64,000 bases of DNA from Pseudomonadota bacterium. Its GTDB lineage: Bacteria > Pseudomonadota > Gammaproteobacteria > Burkholderiales > Nitrosomonadaceae. The stretch lies in assembly GCA_018240285.1 (NCBI GenBank), contig JAFEGA010000006.1:186001-250000 (forward strand). Direction: 5' to 3'. The position numbers and the translations under genes are program-made. The notes under the pieces are model-generated. The model searched no databases, was not told the origin of the DNA, and was given only the letters and a program-made list of their open reading frames with translations. Every line of letters starts with the position of its first letter. The stretch's first letter is position 1. This document shows, in pieces, positions 1-8,409 of the stretch.

Positions 1-450
1 CATTACCGGCTGGCGCATGTGCTGCACGGTTTGGGTGTGCCATTGATCGCGCGCATGATTTCCGAGATTGCGCATTCGGCAACGGGTATCGAGATTCATC
101 CCGGGGCGCAGATCGGCGGCAGTTTTTTTATCGATCATGGCACCGGTGTGGTGATCGGGGAAACCGCGATCATTGGGCAGAATGTCCGTCTGTATCAGGC
201 GGTTACGCTCGGTGCAAAACGTTTCCCGGTAGATGAGAACGGCGCCTTGGTAAAAGGTAATTTGCGCCACCCGATTGTCGAAGATGATGTAGTGATTTAT
301 GCCGGTGCCACGATATTGGGGCGCATCACCATCGGGCGCGGATCGACGATCGGCGGCAATGTCTGGCTGACGCGCAGCGTTCCGCCCGGCAGTAATATTT
401 CGCAAGCGCAGATGCGTCAGGAAGTGTTCGAAAATGGTGCCGGGATTTGA
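1..450 (+). CDS. cysE: Serine O-acetyltransferase, C-terminal part (5' end outside window)
   Basis: The reading frame is open from base 1, so the N-terminal helical domain lies outside the window. The visible 149 residues form the left-handed beta-helix acetyltransferase domain with hexapeptide-type repeats. The motif [10 protein letters not shown] carries the catalytic His of serine acetyltransferases, and the run TLGAKRFP followed by [18 protein letters not shown] is typical of the EpsC/CysE family. The enzyme makes O-acetylserine from serine and acetyl-CoA in the cytoplasm. That product feeds the cysteine synthase encoded at 43132. The tail lacks an obvious CysE C-terminal cysteine-synthase-binding Ile beyond the final GI, although the last residue is Ile, as in partners of cysteine synthase. 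Confidence 0.93.
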   Translation, partial: HYRLAHVLHGLGVPLIARMISEIAHSATGIEIHPGAQIGGSFFIDHGTGVVIGETAIIGQNVRLYQAVTLGAKRFPVDENGALVKGNLRHPIVEDDVVIYAGATILGRITIGRGSTIGGNVWLTRSVPPGSNISQAQMRQEVFENGAGI

Positions 451-476
451 TTTTTTAATTTTAAATCAGCGTGATT

Positions 477-890
477 ATGACGATGCATAAACTGATACTG
501 ACACTCGATGATGCCAAGAAAATCGCTGCCGGCGCTGAGGCGGAAGCGAAGCGGAATGAATGGCCGGTGGTCATCGCGATTGTCGATGACGGCGGCCATT
601 TGCTTTATCTGCAACGCCTGGATGAAACGCAGTATGGCAGTGTCCAGGTTGCCATCGAGAAAGCGCGCGCCGCCATTGCCTTCCGCCGCCCGACCAAAAT
701 TTGGGAGAACAATATTACCGAAGGCCGCCAGCACTATTTGGGGTTACCCGGTGCGTTGCCGGTCGAAGGCGGGTTACCGGTTGTGATCGATCAACAATTC
801 GTCGGCGCAATCGGTGTCAGCGGGGTGCGGTCTTTTCAAGATGCGCAGATCGCTCAAGCAGGGATTGATGCGTGGTTATCCGGTGGTTGA
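477..890 (+). CDS. GlcG/HbpS-type heme-binding family protein (DUF336)
   Basis: A protein of about 137 residues matches the GlcG/HbpS (DUF336) family over its full length: LTLDDAKKIAAGAEAEA at the N-terminus, VVIAIVDDGGHLLYLQR in the middle, and a glycine-rich LPVVIDQQFVGAIGVSG segment near the end. Family members are small cytoplasmic or secreted proteins; some bind heme or cobalamin, and others are accessory proteins of oxidation operons. No signal peptide is visible. Starts at 471 (GTG), 477 (ATG) and 483 (ATG) are all possible; none has a strong ribosome-binding site. It lies 20-30 bases after cysE on the same strand, so the two may be co-transcribed. The substrate cannot be told from sequence. 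Confidence 0.8.
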   Translation: MTMHKLILTLDDAKKIAAGAEAEAKRNEWPVVIAIVDDGGHLLYLQRLDETQYGSVQVAIEKARAAIAFRRPTKIWENNITEGRQHYLGLPGALPVEGGLPVVIDQQFVGAIGVSGVRSFQDAQIAQAGIDAWLSGG

Positions 891-952
891 TCTGGCGCAG
901 GAAGTATAGAGTTTTTGCTGGTTGATAAGCATTTAGAGAATCCACCGTATCC

Positions 953-1447
953 TTAGCGATGTCTTTCCTCATCACTTTGCACCAAGTAGATGAGCGTTGC
1001 TACGATGATCATCACTAAACGGAATGCAGCCTGCTGCCCGTTGGCAACTTCCGATTGCCACATCAGAAACCATTCGCCGCCGATCGTCATGAATCCGGTG
1101 AACCACAGTAAAAAGCCCAATGTGAATCCGAGAATCGCCAAACCTTTCGCTCGGTTGAAAGCAGCGGGGTCTTTGATATTTTTACATAGGCGAAAACCGC
1201 CTAACCAGCATAGTGCTGCGATGACAATTTCAGTGCCGATGATGAAACCGTAAACCGCATGATGAACCAGCGGAGAGTGCACAGCCCGCCATAGTCCCTG
1301 GTTGCCGGGAAACGTGGTATCCATCATCAGCACGTGTGCGACAAGTGTGAAATTGGAGTTGTAATCGGTGAGATTGCCGAAAGCCACTAGCGAAGCATAC
1401 AGCGCGAAAGCCAAGACCATGACAAGTTTGGATAATCTCGTAATCAT
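953..1447 (-). CDS. DUF2165 family small integral membrane protein
   Basis: This 164-residue protein has four hydrophobic segments (about residues 5-25, 65-85, 105-125 and 140-158). Between the first two is a loop with the pattern LTDYNSNFTLVAHVLMMDTT, which is diagnostic of DUF2165. It is an inner-membrane protein of unknown function. A His pair and the WLGG turn are family-conserved. It is transcribed leftwards and faces the GlcG-like gene; its start ATG at 1447 is preceded by a 135-base gap that holds a strong hairpin. Nothing in the neighbourhood fixes a role. Confidence 0.82.
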   Translation of the reverse strand: MITRLSKLVMVLAFALYASLVAFGNLTDYNSNFTLVAHVLMMDTTFPGNQGLWRAVHSPLVHHAVYGFIIGTEIVIAALCWLGGFRLCKNIKDPAAFNRAKGLAILGFTLGFLLWFTGFMTIGGEWFLMWQSEVANGQQAAFRLVMIIVATLIYLVQSDEERHR

Positions 1448-1509
1448 GGTCGATTAAAGTGCGCTGAAGATCTAACGGAATTTGCAAAAATGAATTCTAT
1501 GAATGGTTT

Positions 1510-1549
1510 CCGGCCGGATCACCTGTTTTCAGCGTTGTGATCCGGCCGG
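1510..1549. terminator. Strong 13-bp hairpin between the Tim44-like and DUF2165 genes
   Basis: A perfect 13-bp inverted repeat (1510-1522 and 1537-1549, arm CCGGCCGGATCAC) surrounds a 14-base loop. A short T run (GTTTT) follows on the plus strand; on the minus strand, where the upstream Tim44-like gene ends at 1583, the T run is missing. It probably ends or protects the 3' end of that transcript. A purely structural role is also possible. Confidence 0.5.
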
Positions 1550-1582
1550 GTTTTGATTCAATGTTGCGTTGCTGCAGAATTT

Positions 1583-2449
1583 TTACGAAACTTGTTGAAT
1601 TCCAGCCAATAACCAAGTGGCATTGGAATCTTTCAGATCTTTCTGCACATGCCAGATTTCATCAAAGGCTTCCGGTTCACCGTTCGGCAATTCGCGCAGT
1701 TGACCGGTGAAACGCACACTGGCAATGGCCATATCCGCGGTTGTTTCCACTTCCAGCAAATGGGCGTCGATGAACATGACTTCCGATTTTTGCTGTACAT
1801 TGCCTCTTTCTTGGATTTGCTGACTGATTTCCGCCAGCATTTCCGGTGTCGTGAAATCACGGATTTCGTTGATATCGCCACGGTCGTGCGCAGCTTGCAA
1901 GCGGATAAACGAAGCTTTGGCGTTGCGGATGAAAGGCTCTACTTGAAAATCCGCTGGGATGGCCGGTTGGCGCTGTGTTGCGCCAGCTTCATCGCTCGCT
2001 GTTTCTGCGGTTGAACTAAACGGCGGCGGAGTAAAGCGGTCTTGCGTGCCGGTGTTCATTCCTGAATATTGCATCGGGGACGCCTGCTCTGCACTTTTGG
2101 GTTTGCGCAGCATGCGGATGATAAAGAAAACAACGCCGATCAGCAGCGCCAAAACCACAAAATCCATCATGTTGATGTTTTCAAACGCGCCGCCCATGAA
2201 GAGCGCAGCCAGTAAGCCGCCAGCCGCAAGACCTGCCAACGCACCGCCCCATTTGCTGCCACCCGAAGCAGCTGCCGCCGGTGCCGCTGCAGAGGATTGC
2301 GGTTTATTCGGAGCTGCTTGTTGCGGATTAACCGATTGACGTTGCGTACCTACATTTTTGCCGCCGCCCATGCGTTTTGCTTCCGCATCAAAGGCGAGCA
2401 ATCCGAAACTGAGAAAAGCCAAAGTCAGAAAGGTGAGTGTTTTTTTCAT
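1583..2449 (-). CDS. Tim44-like domain membrane protein
   Basis: A 288-residue protein starting at the ATG at 2449 (MKKTLTFLTLAFLSFG), preceded by GGGAGACAAAACG. It begins with a signal peptide or first membrane segment, followed by a Gly/Pro/Ala/Gln-rich linker (GGGKNVGTQRQS onward). Next come a glycine-rich and a hydrophobic segment (LAGLAAGGLLAALFMGG, then VVLALLIGVVFFIIRML). The C-terminal 140 residues are a Tim44-like domain (FIRNAKASFIRLQAAHDRGD, then a beta-rich NTF2-like fold ending WLLAGIQQVS). Proteins of this architecture are widespread in betaproteobacteria and are annotated as putative import-translocase-like or lipid-binding domains. Their role is unknown. It appears to be monocistronic. 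Confidence 0.85.
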   Translation of the reverse strand: MKKTLTFLTLAFLSFGLLAFDAEAKRMGGGKNVGTQRQSVNPQQAAPNKPQSSAAAPAAAASGGSKWGGALAGLAAGGLLAALFMGGAFENINMMDFVVLALLIGVVFFIIRMLRKPKSAEQASPMQYSGMNTGTQDRFTPPPFSSTAETASDEAGATQRQPAIPADFQVEPFIRNAKASFIRLQAAHDRGDINEIRDFTTPEMLAEISQQIQERGNVQQKSEVMFIDAHLLEVETTADMAIASVRFTGQLRELPNGEPEAFDEIWHVQKDLKDSNATWLLAGIQQVS

Positions 2450-2591
2450 CGTTTTGTCTCCCAAGCTGTTATTAAAAAAATGAGTATAGCATCGGGTTTG
2501 CATTGCCAGCTACACGGAATTTTTCGACCTTAAATGTTTTGAATAATTTCAAAATGCTCCCAGTTGCAACACACCATGCATTTTCTGCGAT

Positions 2592-3020
2592 TCAACACAG
2601 CAAGATCAGACGAGGGATTGCATCGCGATCAATCCAGACGATCGCGTTTTGGTTGAATTGCTGTCCCAATGATTTTGCGGTATTTAAATCGATTCCAGGA
2701 ATAAAAAAACTTTTTTCCGCAGGCCACACCCCAGCCGGGTCGATATTCAAGCTTTCAATGACCGGAGTGGCATGGTGCATCAGGGAATTCCGGAGCGATT
2801 CATGTGCCGCCACATTCTCTTCGTCGCTTAATAATTCGCTATAGGGATTATAAGCGCTGATGATTGCGGCGTACGATTGATGAGATGTAGCTAAAAAACG
2901 CGCGAGTGGCGCCGAGTATTGATCGATTCTCAGCGTAATAGGTTCGGCCAGGGTACCGATCCGGTAATGCGCATCGGTGTAGTGTGTAATCAGATGAGCA
3001 GAGATCGCTGAGGAAATCAA
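2592..3020 (-). CDS. DUF3293 domain-containing protein
   Basis: This 142-residue cytoplasmic protein contains the DUF3293 signature: a His/Tyr-rich first strand, then AAIISAYNPYSELLSDEEN, an Asn/His helix, and a closing EKSFFIPGIDLNTAKSLGQQF segment. No signal peptide or membrane segment is visible. The likely start is TTG at 3020, twelve bases after the stop of the cytochrome gene, so the two are probably co-transcribed. No ATG with a better ribosome-binding site is apparent. The family function is unknown. Confidence 0.75.
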   Translation of the reverse strand: MISSAISAHLITHYTDAHYRIGTLAEPITLRIDQYSAPLARFLATSHQSYAAIISAYNPYSELLSDEENVAAHESLRNSLMHHATPVIESLNIDPAGVWPAEKSFFIPGIDLNTAKSLGQQFNQNAIVWIDRDAIPRLILLC

Positions 3021-3032
3021 AATTTTTTTCGG

Positions 3033-3596
3033 TTAATGTTCGCCATGCGCATGGCCGTGCGCATGAGTGTGCGTGTGGTCTTCGGTTGAATGAATGAGCG
3101 CCTGGTATTGCTCGGGTGTCATTTGGCTCATTTTAAGGATGAAAGCGGCCATCGCCCAGATCGAATCGTCATCGTGACTGAGTCCCCAAGCCGGCATGGC
3201 GGTCATTTTTAAACCGTTTTTTATCACCCAGAAGTATTTTCTGGCACGATCCTGTTTTGCGGCTGAATCAACGACCGGTTGGCGTTGGTGAAAGATAGGC
3301 GGCTGAGGATACAAACCAACGGAGAGTTCGGTAGGTTCCAAACCGGGCGCAAGATGGCAGATCGGGCACATGGCGTCGTAGTGAACGGCGCCCTTCAGTA
3401 ACCGTTCTTCGTCATCCAAAGAAGGCACTTCCAGATTCCTGGCGCGCGCTTCGATAGAACTCTCACGCACCCACTCGATGACCTTTTCTGTGACAGCCCA
3501 ATGCTTTTCGGTAGCTGCCATGTTGTAGGCTCCGGAACCGAGAGCGATGAGAACCAGAACGAGTACTACTGAAAACAAACTCAGGATCGTTTTCAT
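3033..3596 (-). CDS. Membrane-anchored cytochrome c with a His-rich tail
   Basis: A 187-residue protein has an N-terminal hydrophobic anchor (residues 5-24), then a class-I cytochrome c domain. The heme motif CPICH is at residues 77-81. The likely axial Met is in the TAMPAWG motif about 90 residues later, followed by the helix DDSIWAMAAFILKMS, a typical cytochrome c C-terminal helix. The last 20 residues alternate His with Ala, Thr and Gly (HTHTHAHGHAHGEH), a metal-binding-type tail. The protein should face the periplasm and carry one heme. It precedes the DUF3293 gene on the same strand. The electron partner cannot be told from context. Confidence 0.86.
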   Translation of the reverse strand: MKTILSLFSVVLVLVLIALGSGAYNMAATEKHWAVTEKVIEWVRESSIEARARNLEVPSLDDEERLLKGAVHYDAMCPICHLAPGLEPTELSVGLYPQPPIFHQRQPVVDSAAKQDRARKYFWVIKNGLKMTAMPAWGLSHDDDSIWAMAAFILKMSQMTPEQYQALIHSTEDHTHTHAHGHAHGEH

Positions 3597-3684
3597 GATT
3601 TGACCTCATTAGGTGATTGACCACTTGTCTTTTTGGGGTCGAGTACAGCTTCATCGGTCATCGTACTTTCAATCCCGGCGAGAA

Positions 3685-4635
3685 TCAACTTGCATTGTCA
3701 TTATCTTCGGATTTGCCGCTTTCCAGTTTGGCTTGAATACTCGCGTGATCAAGATGCGGCGCGAACATCTCGATAAAATCGAAAATGTAGTTGCGTATAT
3801 AGCTGTTGCGGCTGATGCCGATGCGTGTCGTGCTGGGCTCAAACAGATGACTGGCATCGATCGACCTGAGATTTTTGTCGCGCTTGGCATCAAAAGCCAT
3901 GTTGGCTAATATGCCGATACCCAGCCCCAGTTCCACGTATGTTTTGATGACGTCGGAGTCGATGGCCGTCAGCACCACGTTGGGTTCCAGTCCGCGGCTG
4001 GCGAATGCCTGATTGATTTTTGTACGACCGGTGAAAGCGAAATCGTAAGTGATGATGGGGTACTGATTGATCGCTTCCAAGGTGAGTTTTTTTAATTTTA
4101 GCAGCGGGTGTTTGGGCGGCACGATGATGCACCGGTTCCATTGATAACATGGCAACATGATGAGTTCCGGGTATTGTTCCAGCGCTTCGGTGGCAATGCC
4201 GATATCCGCTTCTCCGGAAGAAACCCAAGTGGCAATCTGTGTCGGATTGCCTTGCCGCAAAATGAGTTTGACTTTCGGGTAGCGCGCGGTAAAGCGTTTG
4301 ATCACCGGAGGTAATGAATAGCGCGCCTGCGTGTGAGTGGTTGCGATAGTTAATGTGCCGCCGGCTTCGTTGGTGAATTCCTGGGCTATTTTCTTGAGAT
4401 TATCGGCATCGCGTAACATCCTGACGGCGGTTTGTATGATCAGTTGTCCTGGCGGCGTTATTTTTACTATCCGTTTGCCATTGCGAAGAAAGATATCGAC
4501 GCCCAGTTCTTGTTCGAGCAATTGGATTTGCTTGCTGATGGCCGGTTGAGAGGTGTGCAGATTCTTGGCTGCCTTGGATAAGTTCATATCCTGATTGGCG
4601 GTTTCGCATAAATAGCGAAGTTGCTGAAGTTTCAT
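3685..4635 (-). CDS. cysB: LysR-type transcriptional regulator CysB
   Basis: A 316-residue LysR family protein. The N-terminal winged helix-turn-helix begins MKLQQLRYLCETANQDMNLS and continues with HTSQPAISKQIQLLEQELG, very close to CysB/Cbl. The effector domain follows, with TTHTQARYSLPPVIKRF and the CysB-like segment TYVELGLGIGILANMAFD. CysB activates sulfate assimilation genes and responds to N-acetylserine or O-acetylserine. It is divergent from the cys cluster that begins at 5072, which fits the role of local activator. Between them are 436 bases with an AT-rich inverted repeat. Cbl or another CysB paralogue is a possible alternative. Confidence 0.93.
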   Translation of the reverse strand: MKLQQLRYLCETANQDMNLSKAAKNLHTSQPAISKQIQLLEQELGVDIFLRNGKRIVKITPPGQLIIQTAVRMLRDADNLKKIAQEFTNEAGGTLTIATTHTQARYSLPPVIKRFTARYPKVKLILRQGNPTQIATWVSSGEADIGIATEALEQYPELIMLPCYQWNRCIIVPPKHPLLKLKKLTLEAINQYPIITYDFAFTGRTKINQAFASRGLEPNVVLTAIDSDVIKTYVELGLGIGILANMAFDAKRDKNLRSIDASHLFEPSTTRIGISRNSYIRNYIFDFIEMFAPHLDHASIQAKLESGKSEDNDNAS

Positions 4636-4660
4636 GGGTTATGCCTGCTAATAAAAAATT

Positions 4661-4681
4661 ATTATATCTATCTAATATAAT
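4661..4681. promoter_or_regulatory. AT-rich inverted repeat upstream of cysB
   Basis: In the 436-base space between cysB and the cys cluster (4636-5071), the first 65 bases are strongly AT-rich. They contain the inverted repeat ATTATAT-N7-ATATAAT, 25-45 bases before the cysB start. LysR regulators bind interrupted dyads of this kind near their own promoters, so this is a candidate CysB autoregulatory site or a promoter -10 region. No convincing gene is seen in 4636-5071: an opposite-strand frame at 4760-5038 has no family features. The promoter of the cys cluster should lie in 4850-5060. Confidence 0.3.
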
Positions 4682-5071
4682 ATTATTTTGATTTATAAAT
4701 GGGTATTGTTATCATGCCGAGCAGTAAAAAAGAAAAATGCAGTTGCGGGATTTATTCTGTCAGGTTCTCTGATCAGTTTCATTTATCATACGCGCCGGGA
4801 TTGATTGTCGTGGTGAGTTGCGAGCGATTGCCCCCGGGTTTTTTGATAAAATACAAATTACGCTGAGCTTCAATAGGGCTTTGTATTCTAAGGCTGTGAA
4901 ATGCCGGTGACGACTGGTCATGCGATCGCAGTGTATGTTCAAAAAAATTTTAATAAAAGCAGAGAAGCTGTTCTGTGCGCCAGGATAAAAGCTGAGCGGC
5001 TGGGGTGGCGGGCTGCCGGCCATGGCGGTTTCCGGCAATTTCCCATTAATGAAACAAGGATTGATTAATTA

Positions 5072-5302
5072 ATGAGTACAAACATTGAGAATAAGCCAAA
5101 ACAAGTGACATGGTTTAATGGTTGCGGCGGACGGATTGGTATCGTGGTCGGGGAAAGCGGTGAGCATGCTTATATCGGCATGGCATTGCGGCATGATGAA
5201 GATGATGATGTCGACCATATTATGAAATATGGCGCCAAATTTCCATTGGATGCGGCATTATCGTTACCAGTATCCAAACGTTATACGCAGTCAGAGTCTT
5301 AA
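5072..5302 (+). CDS. Small protein of unknown function heading the cys cluster
   Basis: A 76-residue protein that I do not recognise. It has no signal peptide. It contains a Gly-rich strand pattern (TWFNGCGGRIGIVVGESGEHAYIG split by short loops), an acidic stretch (DEDDDVD) and a basic C-terminus. It could be a small beta-barrel or a regulatory subunit. The start ATG at 5072 follows ACAAGGATTGATTAATTA. It lies 50 bases ahead of cysI in the same orientation and first in the cluster, so a role in sulfite reduction or its regulation is plausible but unproven. Codon use resembles that of its neighbours, and its position makes it likely to be a real gene. Confidence 0.65.
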   Translation: MSTNIENKPKQVTWFNGCGGRIGIVVGESGEHAYIGMALRHDEDDDVDHIMKYGAKFPLDAALSLPVSKRYTQSES

Positions 5303-5352
5303 AAATTAGTAACCTCTGGGCATCTTTGAACAAATAGGCGAGGAAATTAACG

Positions 5353-7095
5353 ATGTATCGCTATGATGAATATGATCAGCAAATAGTCGATGAGCGTGTG
5401 AAGCAGTACCGCGATCAGGTGCGCCGTCGTCTTTCCGGTGAATTGACCGAGCAGGAATTTTTGCCGCTGCGGTTGCAGAATGGCTTATATATGCAAATCC
5501 ATGGCTATATGTTGCGGATTGCCGTGCCGTATGGTTTGATATCTTCGCGGCAGATGCGCATGTTTGCGCATATCGCGCGCAAGTACGATCGCGGTTACGG
5601 CCATTTCACAACGCGCCAGAACATTCAGTTCAATTGGCTTAAATTGCAGGATACACCGGACATTCTCGCCGATCTGGCCTCAGTGCAGATGCATGCTATT
5701 CAGACCTCCGGTAATTGTGTGCGTAACATCACTTCGGACGAATTTATGGGGGTAGCGCGGGATGAAGTAGTCGATCCGCGTCCGTATGCCGAGATTCTGC
5801 GTCAATGGAGTACGTTCCATCCGGAATTCGCCTATTTGCCGCGTAAATTCAAGATTGCCATCAGTGGCGGACAGGAAGATCGCGCAGCCATTTATGCACA
5901 TGACATCGGTTTGGCGGTAACGAAAAATGCACAAGGCGAGGTTGGATTCCGCGTGCTGGTTGGCGGCGGATTGGGACGTACACCGATCATCGGTAGTGAA
6001 GTCTGTGAATTTGTGCCCTGGCAGCATATTTTGACGTATGTGGAATCGATTCTGCGTATCTATAACCAATACGGCCGCCGTGATAACAAATACAAAGCAC
6101 GTATCAAGATTCTGGTTAAAGCGCTGGGAATCGATGAATTCAAGCGTCAGGTGGAAGCCGACTGGGCGGATTTAAAGGATGGTCCGGGTACATTGACCAG
6201 CGAGGAAGTTAATCGTGTCGCGTCATTCTTTACTGATCCCGCTTATGAAACATTACCCGATCACGATTCGAAGTTGAACGAATTCAAGGCCGATAGCCGT
6301 TCATTCTCGCATTGGTTGCAGCATAACGTGAAGCCGCACCGGGTTCCCGGTTATGCGATCGTAGTTCTGTCCTTGAAAAAGCCAGGCAATGCGCCGGGCG
6401 ATGCAACAGCCGAGCAAATGGACTTTGTTGCGGATCTGGCGGACCGCTACAGCTTCGGCGAATTGCGCATCACGCATAAACAAAACTTGGTGCTGGCGGA
6501 TGTGCGGCAAAAGGATTTGGTCAGTTTGTGGCAAGAAGCCTCGGCGCAAGAGTTGACCACCCCAAATATCGGAATGCTGACGGATATTATCAGTTGCCCG
6601 GGCGCTGAATTTTGCACCTTGGCCAATGCGCGTTCGATTCCTTTGGCTAAATTGATTGCCGAGCGTTTTGAAGATTTGGATTATCAATATGATATCGGTG
6701 AGATTACGCTGAACATCTCCGGTTGCGTCAATGCTTGCGGTCAACATCATATCGGCAATATTGGCATCACCGGTGTGGAAAAGAAAGATCACGACGAGTG
6801 GTATCAGGTATCGATCGGCGGTTCCGAAGGCAACGACAGCTCGATCAGCAAGATTATCGGTCCGTCCTTTACTTTCCATCAAGTGCCGGAAGTGATTGAA
6901 CGGCTCGTGCAAGTCTATTTGCGCGAGCGCACTGAAGACGAACGCTTTATCGATACGGTGCGTCGCATCGGCCATGCGCCTTTCAAGGATCATGTGTATG
7001 CGACTGATTTCAGTGTGCAGGAAGAAGAAGTTGCCGACAAGCATAGCGTGGCGCCGGCACAGTATGATGTGCCGTATTTTTCACCGAGGTTTTGA
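5353..7095 (+). CDS. cysI: Sulfite reductase hemoprotein (siroheme, 4Fe-4S)
   Basis: A 580-residue nitrite/sulfite reductase. Two ferredoxin-like half-domains (GLYMQIHGYMLRIAVPYGL near the N-terminus and RYSFGELRITHKQNLVLAD later) alternate with siroheme-binding domains. Cluster ligands are CPGAEFC (Cys415, Cys421) and GCVNAC (Cys458, Cys462), the CX5C...CX3C pattern of siroheme enzymes. It reduces sulfite to sulfide with six electrons. No CysJ flavoprotein subunit is encoded nearby; as in many betaproteobacteria the next gene is DUF934, so another electron donor is likely. The start ATG at 5353 is preceded by GGCGAGGAAATTAACG. Confidence 0.93.
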   Translation: MYRYDEYDQQIVDERVKQYRDQVRRRLSGELTEQEFLPLRLQNGLYMQIHGYMLRIAVPYGLISSRQMRMFAHIARKYDRGYGHFTTRQNIQFNWLKLQDTPDILADLASVQMHAIQTSGNCVRNITSDEFMGVARDEVVDPRPYAEILRQWSTFHPEFAYLPRKFKIAISGGQEDRAAIYAHDIGLAVTKNAQGEVGFRVLVGGGLGRTPIIGSEVCEFVPWQHILTYVESILRIYNQYGRRDNKYKARIKILVKALGIDEFKRQVEADWADLKDGPGTLTSEEVNRVASFFTDPAYETLPDHDSKLNEFKADSRSFSHWLQHNVKPHRVPGYAIVVLSLKKPGNAPGDATAEQMDFVADLADRYSFGELRITHKQNLVLADVRQKDLVSLWQEASAQELTTPNIGMLTDIISCPGAEFCTLANARSIPLAKLIAERFEDLDYQYDIGEITLNISGCVNACGQHHIGNIGITGVEKKDHDEWYQVSIGGSEGNDSSISKIIGPSFTFHQVPEVIERLVQVYLRERTEDERFIDTVRRIGHAPFKDHVYATDFSVQEEEVADKHSVAPAQYDVPYFSPRF

Positions 7096-7102
7096 TTAGA
7101 AT

Positions 7103-7630
7103 ATGATTATCAAGAATAAAGCCATTGTTGCAGATGATTGGACGGTGTTGCGGCTGCAAGAAAATGAGGCAGCCGAAAGCGTTCATGTCGCGGCAGGGAA
7201 AATCATCGTGCCGTTGAAAGTATGGCAAGCGCAACGCGATGTGTTGCAGCAGCGCGAGGAAATCGGCGTATGGCTGGCGAGTGATGAGCGTCCCGAAGCA
7301 TTGAAAGAGGACATAAAAAAATTCACCGTGATTGCGGTGGATTTTCCCAAATTTTCCGATGGCCGCGGTTATTCAATTGCCTTTAATCTGCGCGTGCGCT
7401 TGGGTTATACCGGAGAATTGCGTGCGATTGGCGACGTACTGCGCGATCAGTTGTTTTATATGCAGCGCGTGGGTTTTGATGCCTTTGCGCCGCGTCCGGA
7501 CCGGAAGATTGAAGACGCCCTCAAAGGGTTGAGCGATTTTTCCGAGGTGTATCAAACTTCTTTTGATCCAAAGCTGCCGCTGTTCCGGCGCGTGCAACGC
7601 AAGGGAAGTCAGGCGGAAAACAGTCAATGA
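7103..7630 (+). CDS. DUF934 protein linked to sulfite reduction
   Basis: A 175-residue DUF934 family protein with the family pattern VDFPKFSDGRGYSIAFNLR followed by GELRAIGDVLRDQLFYMQRVGFDAF. Members are found almost only next to cysI and cysH in proteobacteria and are annotated as probably involved in sulfite reduction; the biochemical role is not settled. It lies 7 bases after cysI, and its stop overlaps the cysH start (ATGA), so translation is probably coupled. No cofactor motif is apparent. Confidence 0.9.
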   Translation: MIIKNKAIVADDWTVLRLQENEAAESVHVAAGKIIVPLKVWQAQRDVLQQREEIGVWLASDERPEALKEDIKKFTVIAVDFPKFSDGRGYSIAFNLRVRLGYTGELRAIGDVLRDQLFYMQRVGFDAFAPRPDRKIEDALKGLSDFSEVYQTSFDPKLPLFRRVQRKGSQAENSQ

Positions 7631-8325
7631 GCGGCTTGCAGCAAAAAATCGAACAGGTTATTGCAGTTCTGACCGAAACAATTCGTGACTTTTCGCCGGT
7701 TGCGTTTGCCAACAGCTTGGGGGCCGAGGATATGGTGTTGACCGATATTATCGACCGCCACCAACTCGCGATCGAAATGTTCAGTCTGGATACCGGGCGT
7801 TTGCCGCAAGAAACCTATGATTTGATGCAAATCGTGCGGGAGCGCTACAAGACGCCGTTGCGTATCTATTTTCCCAACGTGAAACAGGTTGAAGCCTATA
7901 TCGCCGAACACGGTGTCAACGGGTTTTATGACAGTATCGAGTTGCGCAAGGCCTGCTGCCATATCCGCAAAGTCGAGCCGTTGCGCCGTGCCTTGCAGGG
8001 TAAACGCGCCTGGGTAACCGGCATTAGAAGCGAACAAGCCTCGACACGTTCAAATTTGAAAGTATCTGCTTATGATATGGACAATCGCATGCAGAAGGTG
8101 AATTCATTGCTGGATTGGTCCAATGCGGAAGTCTGGGAATATCTCAAGCACTATGACGTGCCTTATAACAAGCTGCACGACAAATTTTATCCCAGCATCG
8201 GCTGCGCGCCTTGCACCCGTGCCATTACCCCAGGGGAAGATATCCGCTCTGGGCGCTGGTGGTGGGAAGCCCCGGAAACCAAGGAATGCGGACTGCATAC
8301 GAGTAAGGTTGTTCCCATAAAATAA
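7627..8325 (+). CDS. cysH: Adenylyl-sulfate reductase (thioredoxin-dependent)
   Basis: A 232-residue PAPS/APS reductase. The nucleotide-binding region has FANSLGAEDMVLTDII. It carries the [4Fe-4S] ligand set of the APS-reducing subtype, Cys110-Cys111 (KACCHIRK) and Cys193/Cys196 (GCAPC), and the C-terminal catalytic motif ECGLH. The four extra cysteines favour adenylyl sulfate over PAPS as substrate, and this agrees with the absence of an APS kinase gene in the cluster. Its start overlaps the DUF934 stop codon. It converts activated sulfate to sulfite for CysI. Confidence 0.93.
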   Translation: MSGLQQKIEQVIAVLTETIRDFSPVAFANSLGAEDMVLTDIIDRHQLAIEMFSLDTGRLPQETYDLMQIVRERYKTPLRIYFPNVKQVEAYIAEHGVNGFYDSIELRKACCHIRKVEPLRRALQGKRAWVTGIRSEQASTRSNLKVSAYDMDNRMQKVNSLLDWSNAEVWEYLKHYDVPYNKLHDKFYPSIGCAPCTRAITPGEDIRSGRWWWEAPETKECGLHTSKVVPIK

Positions 8326-8409
8326 ACGCTTGCAATTCAGCGTGACTCCTGCGTTGTAAGTCATCCCGGTTTGTCCGAAATAAATTTAACTGTACGTTCA
8401 AAAAGTAGA

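Noticed and set aside
4760-5038. 92-residue leftward frame in the cysB-cys spacer
   Set aside because: No ribosome-binding site, no family features, and it would occupy the expected promoter region.
6301-7044. 247-residue opposite-strand frame over cysI
   Set aside because: It lies wholly within a well-conserved gene, has no recognisable domain and shows the composition expected of an antisense shadow.
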